Below the pieces are notes generated by a model, which searched no databases, was not told the origin of the DNA, and saw only the letters and a program-made list of their open reading frames with translations. DNA of 53,008 nt from an uncultured Coriobacteriaceae bacterium (GTDB taxonomy: Bacteria > Actinomycetota > Coriobacteriia > Coriobacteriales > QAMH01). The position numbers and the translations under genes were made by a program. This document shows positions 41,342 through 49,424 of this stretch, piece after piece; within the stretch, counting starts at the first letter, position 1; every line of letters starts with the position of its first letter. Where the stretch lies: NCBI GenBank assembly GCA_900544245.1, contig UQUH01000006.1, positions 1-53,008 on the forward strand, written 5' to 3'.

Positions 41342-42651
41342 TATTTTTCCTCTCCGTTACGCAAATCGACGATGCGCACAGCCTTGCCCTCGGAGCGCTG
41401 GATGGTGTGCGGCTCGACGATCCTGATGTTGATGCTGACGGCGAGCTCGTCCTTGAGCGCCTGCTGCATGCGACGCTGCAGGTCCTCAATCTTGCGAATC
41501 TCGTCAATCGGGAAATCGGGATTGATCTCGATCTTGAGCGTGGCGATGTCGAGGCCGCCTTCGCGCGAGAGCTCGATCTGATACCAGTCCGCGATCTCGG
41601 GAAACGCCGCACAGACGTTCTCGATCTGGCTCGGGAACACCTGGACGCCGCGCACCTTGAACATGTCGTCGGTACGGCCATGCAGGCGATCGATGCGACG
41701 ATGCGTGCGTCCGCAGGCGCACTCGCCGGGCATGATGCGCGTGATGTCGCGCGTACGGTAGCGCACGACCGGCGATGCTTCCTTGGTGAGCGTGGTGATG
41801 ACCAGCTCGCCCCACTCGCCGTCGGGCACGGGCTCGTGAGTCTCGGGATCGAGGATCTCGACGAAGAAATGGTCCTCGGCGACATGCAGGCCGTCCTGCT
41901 CGTCGCATTCCATGGCGACGCCCGGACCCATGACCTCGGTCAGGCCATATACGTCATAGACCTTGTAGCCGAGCTTGTCCTCGAGGTTCTTGCGGAACTG
42001 GTCCGAAAACGCCTCGGCGCCATGAATGCCGGCCTTGAGCGTGAAGTCCTTTTTGGGGTCGAGTCCCATCTCGATGGCCGTGTCGGCGATGTGCATGGCG
42101 TAGCTCGGCGTGCAGCACAGGATGGAAGAACCCATGGACTGCAGGACCTTGATCTGGCGCTTGGTGTTGCCCGCGGACATCGGGATGGTCTCGGCGCCCA
42201 CGGCAAGGCCGCCGTAATGCGCACCCAGGCCACCGGTGAACAGGCCGTAGCCGTAGCAGACATGCACGACGTCATCGACGTCGCCACCGGCATACCCAAT
42301 GCCGCGCGCAAAGCAATCGCCCCAGCTGCGGATGTCGGCGTCGGTGTAGCCGGAGACGGTCGCGACGCCCGTCGTACCGCTGGACATGTGAATCTCCTTC
42401 ACGTCCTCGCGCGGTACGGCAAAGAGCTTGTACGGATAGGCGTCTCGCATGTCCTGCTTGGTGGTGAAGGGAGCCTTTCGGATCTCCTCGAGCGACTCGA
42501 CGGCATACGGGTCGAAGCCGGCCTCGTCAAAGGACTTCTTGTAGAACTCGATGTTCTCGTAGCAGTTGACGAGCGTCTCCTTCATGCGCTCGAGTTGCAG
42601 GGCCTCGAGCTCGCCCCGCTCCATGTGGGTGATTTCGTCTTGGTATGCCAT
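41341..42651 (-). CDS. paaK: Phenylacetate-CoA ligase
   Basis: A 436-residue PaaK-type AMP-forming ligase. Motifs: HMSSGTTGVATVSGYT (P-loop-like), YDVYGLTEVMGPG, YRTRDIT and the C-terminal domain beginning near VFPSQIENV. A zinc-like ECACGRTHRR pattern is also typical of the family. It converts phenylacetate or a related aryl acid to the CoA ester. In anaerobes the reaction may help handle IOR products. I chose ATG 42651, preceded by AGGAAGG, because homologues start there. It is coupled to the ACT gene. Confidence 0.94.
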   Translation of the reverse strand: MAYQDEITHMERGELEALQLERMKETLVNCYENIEFYKKSFDEAGFDPYAVESLEEIRKAPFTTKQDMRDAYPYKLFAVPREDVKEIHMSSGTTGVATVSGYTDADIRSWGDCFARGIGYAGGDVDDVVHVCYGYGLFTGGLGAHYGGLAVGAETIPMSAGNTKRQIKVLQSMGSSILCCTPSYAMHIADTAIEMGLDPKKDFTLKAGIHGAEAFSDQFRKNLEDKLGYKVYDVYGLTEVMGPGVAMECDEQDGLHVAEDHFFVEILDPETHEPVPDGEWGELVITTLTKEASPVVRYRTRDITRIMPGECACGRTHRRIDRLHGRTDDMFKVRGVQVFPSQIENVCAAFPEIADWYQIELSREGGLDIATLKIEINPDFPIDEIRKIEDLQRRMQQALKDELAVSINIRIVEPHTIQRSEGKAVRIVDLRNGEEK

Positions 42652-42714
42652 ACCTTCTTGCCTTCCTGAATCGTGCCTGTCCATATCACGGGGCGACGTG
42701 CCCCCTCGATACCG

Positions 42715-45189
42715 TTACTGAGCCGGAGGTGGGCTCGCGGCCGGCGCCGGCGTGTCCGGGCCGACGGTGATGATCTCGTTTTGGGCCGAGTAGATCGAAT
42801 GGAAGTTGATGTCGTGCAGCACCGTGCCGTCGGCAGCCTTGGCCAGATAGCGGATGTCGATGCTGCGGCCATCCTGGCCGTTTTGCGTCACCTTGCTCTC
42901 GCCCGTCGCGAGCGCCGGATCGACCTCGGTTATCGTGACGTACTTGTCGCCTTCCTTCCACTCGCCGCGCTGGCACTCGACGGTGCGTCCGTCCTTGGTG
43001 CCCCAGAAGGTGATGACGACGTCCTCGTCGGTGACGGTGGCCGTCATGAGCACGTAGGTCGACATGTCGTTTACCCACTTGAGGTCAGGCGACTTCCACG
43101 AGACGGTGGCGTCCGCAAAGCCGTAGTCGTCGTACGAGGAGATGTAGAAGTCGTGGTTCACGCGCTCCGCGATGCCGAGGCCGGAGAAGCACGCCGCGTT
43201 GAAGATGCAGGTCGCTATCTGGCAGATTCCGCCGCCGAGCTGGTCCTCGTGCTTGCCGTTGATGATGACGGGGGCCGTCTGGAACCCCTTCTCGGCCGTG
43301 CGCTCGCCCGTCGTGCCGTTAAACGACCACGTCGCCCCCGGCGCCACGAGCGAATTGTTGATGAGCTGGCAGAGCAGCTTGATGTTGTTGATGCGCTGCG
43401 AGGAGCCGGAAAGCGGTATGGTCCAGGTCGCGAGGCGCTCCGTGATGCCCATGGAACGGGCCTTCTCCGTGGTGATTTCGGGCTGGATGGTCACGTCGAC
43501 GAGCGTGATGGTGCGACTCGACGCAGTCGTAGCGTCCGGTTCGCCGAAGAGGAGGGTCTGCAAGGCGACCTCCGCCGCGGAGCGGTCCGGTCCGTACCCC
43601 TCGACGGCCTCGACAAGCACGACCTCGCCGGAACTCGTGTCGAAGTAGGCATCGGTGGCGCCACCTGTCGCCGCCGGCCCCAGGATGCCGACGAGGTAGC
43701 GGTCGAACTTCTCCTGGTCGACGTATGCCTGCAAGACGTAGCCGGAATCGGGGTCGACCCAAGCCGAGGTGTCGAACTCGGAGACCGTGGTACCATCGGC
43801 GACGACCTTCTGGGTGCCGCCTCCGAACACGAGCACCTCGTCGGGGGTGAGCACCTGCTGGCTGATGAGGTCGCCGAGGTCGGCCGTGTCGAGCGTCCAG
43901 GTGTCCGGATCATGGACGATGGTGACGTTCTCGGCGATGGCGGTCTTCACGTCATCGGCGACCCTCTGCGCGGTCGCAGGCTTGATGTGCATGGGGTCGG
44001 TCTTCATCGGGATGACGAAGGGAAAGTTCTCGGACGCGAACGCGCTCGCGCTGAAGCGCTTGATGAAGACCGGGGCGTCGACTGACCAGCCGTCACTGCC
44101 GTCGACGACGGAGACGGCCCCGTCCTCGATGCGTACGGAACTATCCACGATGGGCAAGCCGATCTGCTGGTTGATCTCGGCCGCGAGCGCGTTGAAGCGC
44201 TCCCCGCTCACGGAGACGGTGGCATCGATCCTAGTGCCGCCAAACCACGAGAAGAAGCGGTCTGCGATGAAGTTGCCCCTGCGGCCGACCAGGTACGCCT
44301 CTTCGGCAAGGGCCTGCCCGTCGACGTAGGCGCCGATCGTCTCGGCGGTGATACTCCATTTGTCGATGGACCCGTCACCGCTCACGTCCGATCCGACCAT
44401 TGCCTCGTCGGCGTATGCCTGGTCGATGTCGCCGGTCGAAACCTGCGCGCCATCGGCAGCGGCGATGTCATCGCTTTCGTAAATGGTTATGTGCGCATTG
44501 GAGAGCTTGGGGGAAAGCTCCTCGTTTATCTTTGTCGAGGCATCCTGAACGCTCAGGCCGCCAACATCGACGCCCTGCACCGACACGCCCGGATGGATCT
44601 TGCCGAACGAGGCGCAGATGTCAACGCAGGTGTAGATGACGAGAAGCCCGATGATGATGAACAGGGGGATCATGATCGGGAGATGCGTCTTGGTGAAGAT
44701 GACGAACTCGTTGGACGTGCTCAGGGTGCGCGTCTGGGGAACGCCCTTCTCGCGCACGCGCGCACCGGGAAAGCTCGCCGGAGTACGGGCGAACTGGCTC
44801 GTGGCCGTCCGTTTGGAAGCGCCCTCGCGGGCCTTCGCTCGCTGCTCCGCCTCGGCCACGTTCAGACCCTGCGCGCCCGCATGCCCGCTCTGCGATGCCC
44901 AGGGAGACGACGAGCTGCTCAGTCGGCTGGGGGCGTTGGAGATTCTGCCCGTCTTTCCGGCCTTCGACGTCGTCGTCGTGCGCGGAATCTTTGAAGTGCG
45001 CGTTAACTTGGGAACCTTGGAGGGTTTGGATGGCTTCGATGCCTTGGGGGCTTGCTCGGCCTTGGGTTTCGGTGCGAACTTGGGCGCCTGCTGGCGCACG
45101 GATTTGCGCGGTTTCGGATTGAAGGCAGGAGAACCCGATGCGGGGCGTGTCCGCTTGCTCGGCTCTGGCTTGTTAGTCGAATCCGTCAC
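42715..45189 (-). CDS. Large VanW-family membrane protein
   Basis: About 824 residues. Residues 1-160 are a basic Lys/Pro/Ser-rich, probably disordered cytoplasmic tail. One membrane helix follows at about 168-190. Outside lie peptidoglycan-binding-like YoaR domains (PG_binding_4 type) and a VanW domain at about 600-750 containing PGATWSFNGTTGERT and GGGICQIATCIFNAA. A Pro/Ala-rich end follows. Related proteins are thought to work on or bind the cell wall, but no activity is proven for the VanW domain. The start is uncertain: GTG 45189 with AAAAGG upstream is my choice; ATG 45264 and TTG 45282 lie in an AT-rich, promoter-like stretch. The name does not imply vancomycin resistance. Confidence 0.85.
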   Translation of the reverse strand: MTDSTNKPEPSKRTRPASGSPAFNPKPRKSVRQQAPKFAPKPKAEQAPKASKPSKPSKVPKLTRTSKIPRTTTTSKAGKTGRISNAPSRLSSSSSPWASQSGHAGAQGLNVAEAEQRAKAREGASKRTATSQFARTPASFPGARVREKGVPQTRTLSTSNEFVIFTKTHLPIMIPLFIIIGLLVIYTCVDICASFGKIHPGVSVQGVDVGGLSVQDASTKINEELSPKLSNAHITIYESDDIAAADGAQVSTGDIDQAYADEAMVGSDVSGDGSIDKWSITAETIGAYVDGQALAEEAYLVGRRGNFIADRFFSWFGGTRIDATVSVSGERFNALAAEINQQIGLPIVDSSVRIEDGAVSVVDGSDGWSVDAPVFIKRFSASAFASENFPFVIPMKTDPMHIKPATAQRVADDVKTAIAENVTIVHDPDTWTLDTADLGDLISQQVLTPDEVLVFGGGTQKVVADGTTVSEFDTSAWVDPDSGYVLQAYVDQEKFDRYLVGILGPAATGGATDAYFDTSSGEVVLVEAVEGYGPDRSAAEVALQTLLFGEPDATTASSRTITLVDVTIQPEITTEKARSMGITERLATWTIPLSGSSQRINNIKLLCQLINNSLVAPGATWSFNGTTGERTAEKGFQTAPVIINGKHEDQLGGGICQIATCIFNAACFSGLGIAERVNHDFYISSYDDYGFADATVSWKSPDLKWVNDMSTYVLMTATVTDEDVVITFWGTKDGRTVECQRGEWKEGDKYVTITEVDPALATGESKVTQNGQDGRSIDIRYLAKAADGTVLHDINFHSIYSAQNEIITVGPDTPAPAASPPPAQ

Positions 45190-45331
45190 GTACGCTGGGC
45201 CTTTTCTATCGGGCAATATGTGACTGCTAAGAATACCACCAAAGATGCCGGAAAACCCCAGCATAATTAAACGATTAAGCAAAAATTAATAGTCCTGCGC
45301 AAAAGCTCCGCATGCTCTCCGTTCGCCCCGC

Positions 45332-45970
45332 TCAGGATGCGTCTTTGAGAAGGCGAATTGCTTTGGCGACATAGATTGCGAACGCCGTGATCGAGCAGAC
45401 GAGTCCCGCGTAGACGAACCAGATGCCCAGAAGGGCGGGATCCGCGCCGAATCCGGGAAGCCACGCGGGTGCTCCGGCAATGCCCAGGCCGGGAAGCTCG
45501 GGCATGCCGAGCAAGAGCAGGCAGAAGCCGAACATGATGAAGGCCGTCGCGAACTTGCCGACGTAGACGACGGGTGGCACCTTTCCGACCTTCGCGAGCA
45601 GGTACCTGCCGCCGATCAGCAGGATGATGTCGCGAACGATGAGGTATGCGAGTATCCACAACGGCAGACGCCCCAGGATGAAGATCGCGATGACGCCGAC
45701 GGCGATGAGCAGGCGATCGACGAAGGGGTCGAAGAGCTTGCCGAGCTTGGAGACCTGATGCGTGCGACGCGCGACCTGGCCATCGACCCAGTCGGTCGAG
45801 GCGGCGATTGCGTAGACGACGAGCGCCGCGATGTGATATGGCGTGGCGAAGAGCAGCCAGAGGAACAGCGGCAAGAGCAGCAGGCGTAGGAGCGTGATCA
45901 CGTTAGGCGCCGTAAGCACCTTGTCGAGTACGGGTTCCTGCCCCTCCCCTGTCGTCTCGCCGCGATTCAT
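45332..45970 (-). CDS. Second CDP-alcohol phosphatidyltransferase
   Basis: A 212-residue membrane enzyme with the signature DG-x2-AR-x8-G-x3-D-x3-D (STDWVDGQVARRTHQVSKLG followed by KLFDPFVD). It has about six hydrophobic helices. It resembles the phosphatidylglycerophosphate synthase group, so it is a paralogue of PgsA at 17630-18265; it may make another phospholipid such as cardiolipin or an inositol or glycerol lipid. The ATG at 45970 (or GTG 45973) has AAGG close upstream. It lies 27 nt after echF and may be read through from the hydrogenase operon. Confidence 0.88.
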   Translation of the reverse strand: MNRGETTGEGQEPVLDKVLTAPNVITLLRLLLLPLFLWLLFATPYHIAALVVYAIAASTDWVDGQVARRTHQVSKLGKLFDPFVDRLLIAVGVIAIFILGRLPLWILAYLIVRDIILLIGGRYLLAKVGKVPPVVYVGKFATAFIMFGFCLLLLGMPELPGLGIAGAPAWLPGFGADPALLGIWFVYAGLVCSITAFAIYVAKAIRLLKDAS

Positions 45971-45997
45971 CACCTTGCTCTTTCTGTAGCAAGCGCC

Positions 45998-46480
45998 CTA
46001 CTGCGCCGTGGCATCTCCGGATGCGGCCTCTTCGGCGGCCTTCTTCGCGGCCGCCGCCTTCTTCTTCTCCTCGGCCGCCTTGAGCGCGGCTGCCTTCTTC
46101 TCGGCGGCGATGCGCGCCTTCTCAGCCTTCTCCTCCTCGGTGAGCTCGTAGACGCGTGTCGTCATGTTGTCCGTCGTGATGGGCGGACGTTCCTTGAGCA
46201 TCGCGAGGTCCTTTGTCGGGCATGCGGCGACGCAGGCCCCGCACGCAACGCATTTGTAGGGCCAATAGGTCCAACGCGACTCGTCACGATCGACGACGAT
46301 GGAGTCGGCCGGGCACTTGCGCTGGCACATACCGCAGAAGATGCAGTCGTGGATGTCGATCATGTCGATCTGGCCACGCGCGTTCTCGAACGTCTCGCGC
46401 ACCTCGTACGGATAGCGCCTCGTCGGGCGCTTGCTGAACAGGCTCTTGAGCGTCAGCCCCCCTAGTTTGAATACGCCCAT
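45998..46480 (-). CDS. echF: Ech hydrogenase ferredoxin-like subunit EchF
   Basis: A 160-residue NuoI/EchF-type electron-transfer subunit with two [4Fe-4S] motifs, CIFCGMCQRKCP and CVACGACVAACP, passing electrons between ferredoxin and the small subunit. The start is ATG 46480 with AAAGG 7 nt upstream, 4 nt after echE. After the cluster domain (to about residue 105) comes an unusual tail of about 45 residues made of Ala, Lys and Glu (TEEEKAEKARIAAEKKAAAL and onward), probably a long charged helix. I do not know such a tail in well-studied EchF proteins. Confidence 0.93.
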   Translation of the reverse strand: MGVFKLGGLTLKSLFSKRPTRRYPYEVRETFENARGQIDMIDIHDCIFCGMCQRKCPADSIVVDRDESRWTYWPYKCVACGACVAACPTKDLAMLKERPPITTDNMTTRVYELTEEEKAEKARIAAEKKAAALKAAEEKKKAAAAKKAAEEAASGDATAQ

Positions 46481-46484
46481 CTCT

Positions 46485-47573
46485 CTACCTTTCAGTGCAG
46501 CTGATGCACGGGTCGATCGTGAGTATGACCATGGGCACGTCGGCGAGCTCGACATTTGCGAGCGCTGCGACCATGCCAGCGATGTTCTGGCTCGTCGGGG
46601 GGCGCACGCGCATGCGGGCGAGGTTCTTCGTCCCGTTTCCCTTGGAATAGTAGAACGCCTGGCCACGAGGTTGCTCGAGCGTGGTCATCGACTGCGCGCC
46701 GTCGGCTGGATTGCCCTTGACCGGCACCATGACCTCGCCATCGGGAATCTTGTCGACGAGCTCGGAGATGATGTCGATGGACTGGAGCACCTCGCGCACG
46801 CGCACGTCGCAGCGAGCGTAGCAATCGCCGCCGTCGGATAGCACGGGCTCGAAGGCGGCAAGGTCTCCGTAGGCGCCGATGCCGTTGAGGCGCTCGTCCG
46901 TGGCGACGTTGGAGGCGCGCGCGAAGGGACCGACCATGGAGAGCTCGAGGGCCTTCTCGGTCGAGATGTGGCCGACGCCCACCATGCGGCTCTTGACGGA
47001 CGTGTCCTCGAGCAGCGTCTTGGCTATGGTGCGGTACTCGTCACGCAGCCTCTCGAGCTTCACGACGATGCCGGCAAGCGTCTCGTTGGAGACCTCCTGG
47101 CGAAAACCACCGACATCGCAGGCGGAGAAGATAACGCGACCGCCCGTGACCTCCTCGAAGATGTCGAGCACGGTCTCGCGCAGGCGCCAGGCGTGCATGA
47201 ACAGCGCCTCGAAGCCAAAGCCATCGGCGAGCAGGCCGAGCCAGAGCAGATGGCTGTGCATACGCGAGAGCTCGTGGAAGATGACACGCAGGTACGCGGC
47301 ACGGTCGGTGACCTCGATTCCCATGAGCTGCTCGACGCATTCGGAGTAGCCCAGTGAGTGGCCAAACGAGCAGATGCCGCAAATGCGCTCCGTCACGTAC
47401 ACGAACTGCGTGTAGTCGCGCTTCTCGACGAGCTTCTCGAGCCCACGGTGCACGTAGCCGATACGCGGAATCGCGTTGACGACGGTCTCGTCCTCGAGGA
47501 CGAGATCGAGATGGACGGGTTCGGGCAGGACGGGATGCTGCGGCCCGAACGGGACGACGGTGCGTTTACTCAT
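46485..47573 (-). CDS. echE: Ech [NiFe]-hydrogenase large subunit EchE
   Basis: A 362-residue catalytic subunit. The nickel ligands are present as RICGIC (Cys65, Cys68) and C-terminal DPCISC (Cys356, Cys359). These cysteines show a hydrogenase rather than NADH dehydrogenase NuoD, which lacks them. The protein ends three residues after the last cysteine, so there is no C-terminal extension to be cut off by a maturation protease. The start is ATG 47573 with AAGGAGG 6 nt upstream, overlapping echD by 8 nt. No hyp maturation genes are in the window, so they must lie elsewhere. Confidence 0.95.
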   Translation of the reverse strand: MSKRTVVPFGPQHPVLPEPVHLDLVLEDETVVNAIPRIGYVHRGLEKLVEKRDYTQFVYVTERICGICSFGHSLGYSECVEQLMGIEVTDRAAYLRVIFHELSRMHSHLLWLGLLADGFGFEALFMHAWRLRETVLDIFEEVTGGRVIFSACDVGGFRQEVSNETLAGIVVKLERLRDEYRTIAKTLLEDTSVKSRMVGVGHISTEKALELSMVGPFARASNVATDERLNGIGAYGDLAAFEPVLSDGGDCYARCDVRVREVLQSIDIISELVDKIPDGEVMVPVKGNPADGAQSMTTLEQPRGQAFYYSKGNGTKNLARMRVRPPTSQNIAGMVAALANVELADVPMVILTIDPCISCTER

Positions 47574-47976
47574 CGCTTGCCTCCTTGTCCTTCGTCGCCT
47601 GCTGCTCCTCGGCCGCACGCGGGTTCATCGGGAACTTCTGGGCGACCTTGTAGAACTCGCCCTGGAAATCGAGGTTGATACCGTATATGTCGACGCCGAA
47701 GAGGTCGTGCGTCTCGTTTTCGAAGACGAACGCCGCCGGGTACAGCTCAGTGATCGAGGGCACGGGCATGCCGTCGGGAACGTTAACGACAAGCCCGGTG
47801 AGGCATCCGTTGGCCGCGTCGGGAGCGATAAACGTGTAGAGGAGCTCGCACGAGTCCTCAAGCGTCGTCGCACAGATCTGCACGAAGCGGTAATCACACT
47901 CCTTGAATCCGGAGATGGTCTCGAACAGGTCGTCGAGTTCGATGGTCTCGAATACGTTGGGTTGGAAGCGTGTCAT
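47566..47976 (-). CDS. echD: Ech hydrogenase subunit EchD (NuoC-like)
   Basis: A 136-residue NuoC-family subunit. The family signature appears as ITELYPAAFVFENETHDLFG, and the N-terminal half is a short ferredoxin-like fold. NuoC-type subunits brace the small and large subunits and have no cofactor. The last 15 residues are charged. The ATG at 47976 has GGAGGG upstream. It follows echC by 11 nt and overlaps echE by 8 nt. Its length is close to that of EchD proteins and shorter than NuoC. Confidence 0.92.
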   Translation of the reverse strand: MTRFQPNVFETIELDDLFETISGFKECDYRFVQICATTLEDSCELLYTFIAPDAANGCLTGLVVNVPDGMPVPSITELYPAAFVFENETHDLFGVDIYGINLDFQGEFYKVAQKFPMNPRAAEEQQATKDKEASDE

Positions 47977-47987
47977 GCTCGTCCCTC

Positions 47988-48521
47988 CTACTCGGCGTCC
48001 GCGGCAGGTGGCTCGGGGGAGCCGTCGACATCGGCGACGGATGCGTGCGCACCCGTCGAGGCCTGCGCGTCCGAACGGTCCTTATCGGCCGGATTCTTCT
48101 TCATGGCCTTGGCCTTCTCGTCGAGTATCCCCACGCCGGCAATAACCGCGTCGAGGATGGACTCGGGCTTGACGGCGCACCCCGGTACGTAGGCATCGAC
48201 CGGGATGACGGTATCCACGCCACCCCTGATGTTGTAGCAGGTCTGGTAGACGCCGCCTCCGCAGGCGCATGCGCCGCAGGCGACGACGACCTTGGGCTCG
48301 AGCATCTGGTCGTATATCTGCTTGACGACCGGGGCGTTCTGGTCGTTAATCCCACCGGTGACGACGAAGATGTCGGCATGCTTGGGGTTTCCCGTGTTGA
48401 CGACGCCAAAGCGCTCGGCGTCATAGAGCGGCGTCAGCGCGGCGAGGACCTCGATGTCGCAGCCGTTGCAGCTGGACCCGTCGTAATGGATGATCCAGGG
48501 TGACTTTCCCACGTTCGACAT
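47988..48521 (-). CDS. echC: Ech hydrogenase small subunit EchC
   Basis: A 177-residue NuoB-like small subunit that holds the [4Fe-4S] cluster next to the active site. The cluster ligands are Cys18 and Cys21 (SSCNGCDIE), Cys85 (CGACACGGG) and Cys115 (VPGCAVKP). The core ends near residue 135, followed by about 40 residues rich in Ala, Asp and Pro that are not needed for the fold. I chose ATG 48521, where GGGAGG lies 8 nt upstream, over GTG 48530. It lies 18 nt after echB. Confidence 0.94.
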   Translation of the reverse strand: MSNVGKSPWIIHYDGSSCNGCDIEVLAALTPLYDAERFGVVNTGNPKHADIFVVTGGINDQNAPVVKQIYDQMLEPKVVVACGACACGGGVYQTCYNIRGGVDTVIPVDAYVPGCAVKPESILDAVIAGVGILDEKAKAMKKNPADKDRSDAQASTGAHASVADVDGSPEPPAADAE

Positions 48522-48539
48522 AGTTGGCACCTCCCGGTC

Positions 48540-49424
48540 CTAGATGAAGAGCAGGTAGACGATGTTGAGCGTTCCGGCGACAAGGGCCACCCACCATGCG
48601 CTCCTGAGCATCGTCTCCCACTTGAAGCGGGCGAAGTTGTTGTCGATCCAGATCTCGAGGAACCAGACCACGAGCGCCACGATGACGGCGACCACACCGG
48701 CAATCCAGCCACCCGCCCAGACGACGAACATGCCGGTCCAGCCGAGGAACAGGACGGTCTCGTACCAATGCGAGAGCTCGACGAGGGCAAGCGTGCGACC
48801 CGAGAACTCCGTCACGATGCCGCGAACGATTTCCTGATGCGCATGCTGGGCCATCGAGATGTCGAACGGGGACTTGCGAAGCTTGATGGTGAGCACGTAG
48901 AGGAACCCGATGAAGATGAGCGGCAGGTAGCGCACGAGCGGCATCTCGGCCGAAAGCAGGTCGGCGACGGCAAACGAGCCGGTCGCCATGAACATGCCAA
49001 TGGCCACGAGAAGCACCATGGGCTCGTAGGACATGACCTGCACCGTCTCACGCTCGGCACCGAGATCGGCGTACGGCGAACGTGACGAGTAGCCGGCGAG
49101 GATGAAGAACAGCGCGCCGAGCGTCTGGATGAACACGCAGAGCAGGAAATTGCCGCCGGCGAAGAAGATCATGCCAGACAGGACGACGAAGACGAGATAG
49201 AGCCAGACGTAGAGGTCCTGCGCCCCGTTGACGGTCGCGTCCTCCTTGGCGAGGAGCTTGCGGAAATCCCACCAGGGCTGCAGGAGCCTGGGACCGACAC
49301 GACCTTGCATGCCCGCGGTTATCTTGCGGTCGAGGCCGGCGAGAATGCAGCCGACGAAAGGCGCGATCACGAGGAAGGCGATCAGGCCGAGAATCGACCA
49401 GATCGAGAAGCCGAAGATCTCCAT
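48540..49424 (-). CDS. echB: Ech hydrogenase membrane subunit EchB (NuoH-like)
   Basis: A 294-residue NuoH/HycD-type membrane subunit with eight or so helices. Conserved pieces are GLDRKITAGMQGRVGPRLLQPW near the N-terminus, which faces the hydrogenase module, and the acidic SPYADLGAERETVQVMSYEP and KSPFDISMAQHAHQEIV loops. It couples electron transfer to ion pumping. Start and echA stop share one base (TAATG) with a G-rich ribosome binding site before it. Confidence 0.95.
   Translation of the reverse strand: MEIFGFSIWSILGLIAFLVIAPFVGCILAGLDRKITAGMQGRVGPRLLQPWWDFRKLLAKEDATVNGAQDLYVWLYLVFVVLSGMIFFAGGNFLLCVFIQTLGALFFILAGYSSRSPYADLGAERETVQVMSYEPMVLLVAIGMFMATGSFAVADLLSAEMPLVRYLPLIFIGFLYVLTIKLRKSPFDISMAQHAHQEIVRGIVTEFSGRTLALVELSHWYETVLFLGWTGMFVVWAGGWIAGVVAVIVALVVWFLEIWIDNNFARFKWETMLRSAWWVALVAGTLNIVYLLFI

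Noticed and set aside
42715..45189. Glycopeptide resistance locus (VanW here, VanZ at 528)
   Set aside because: No vanHAX genes or VanRS regulators are present, and both families are common outside resistance clusters.
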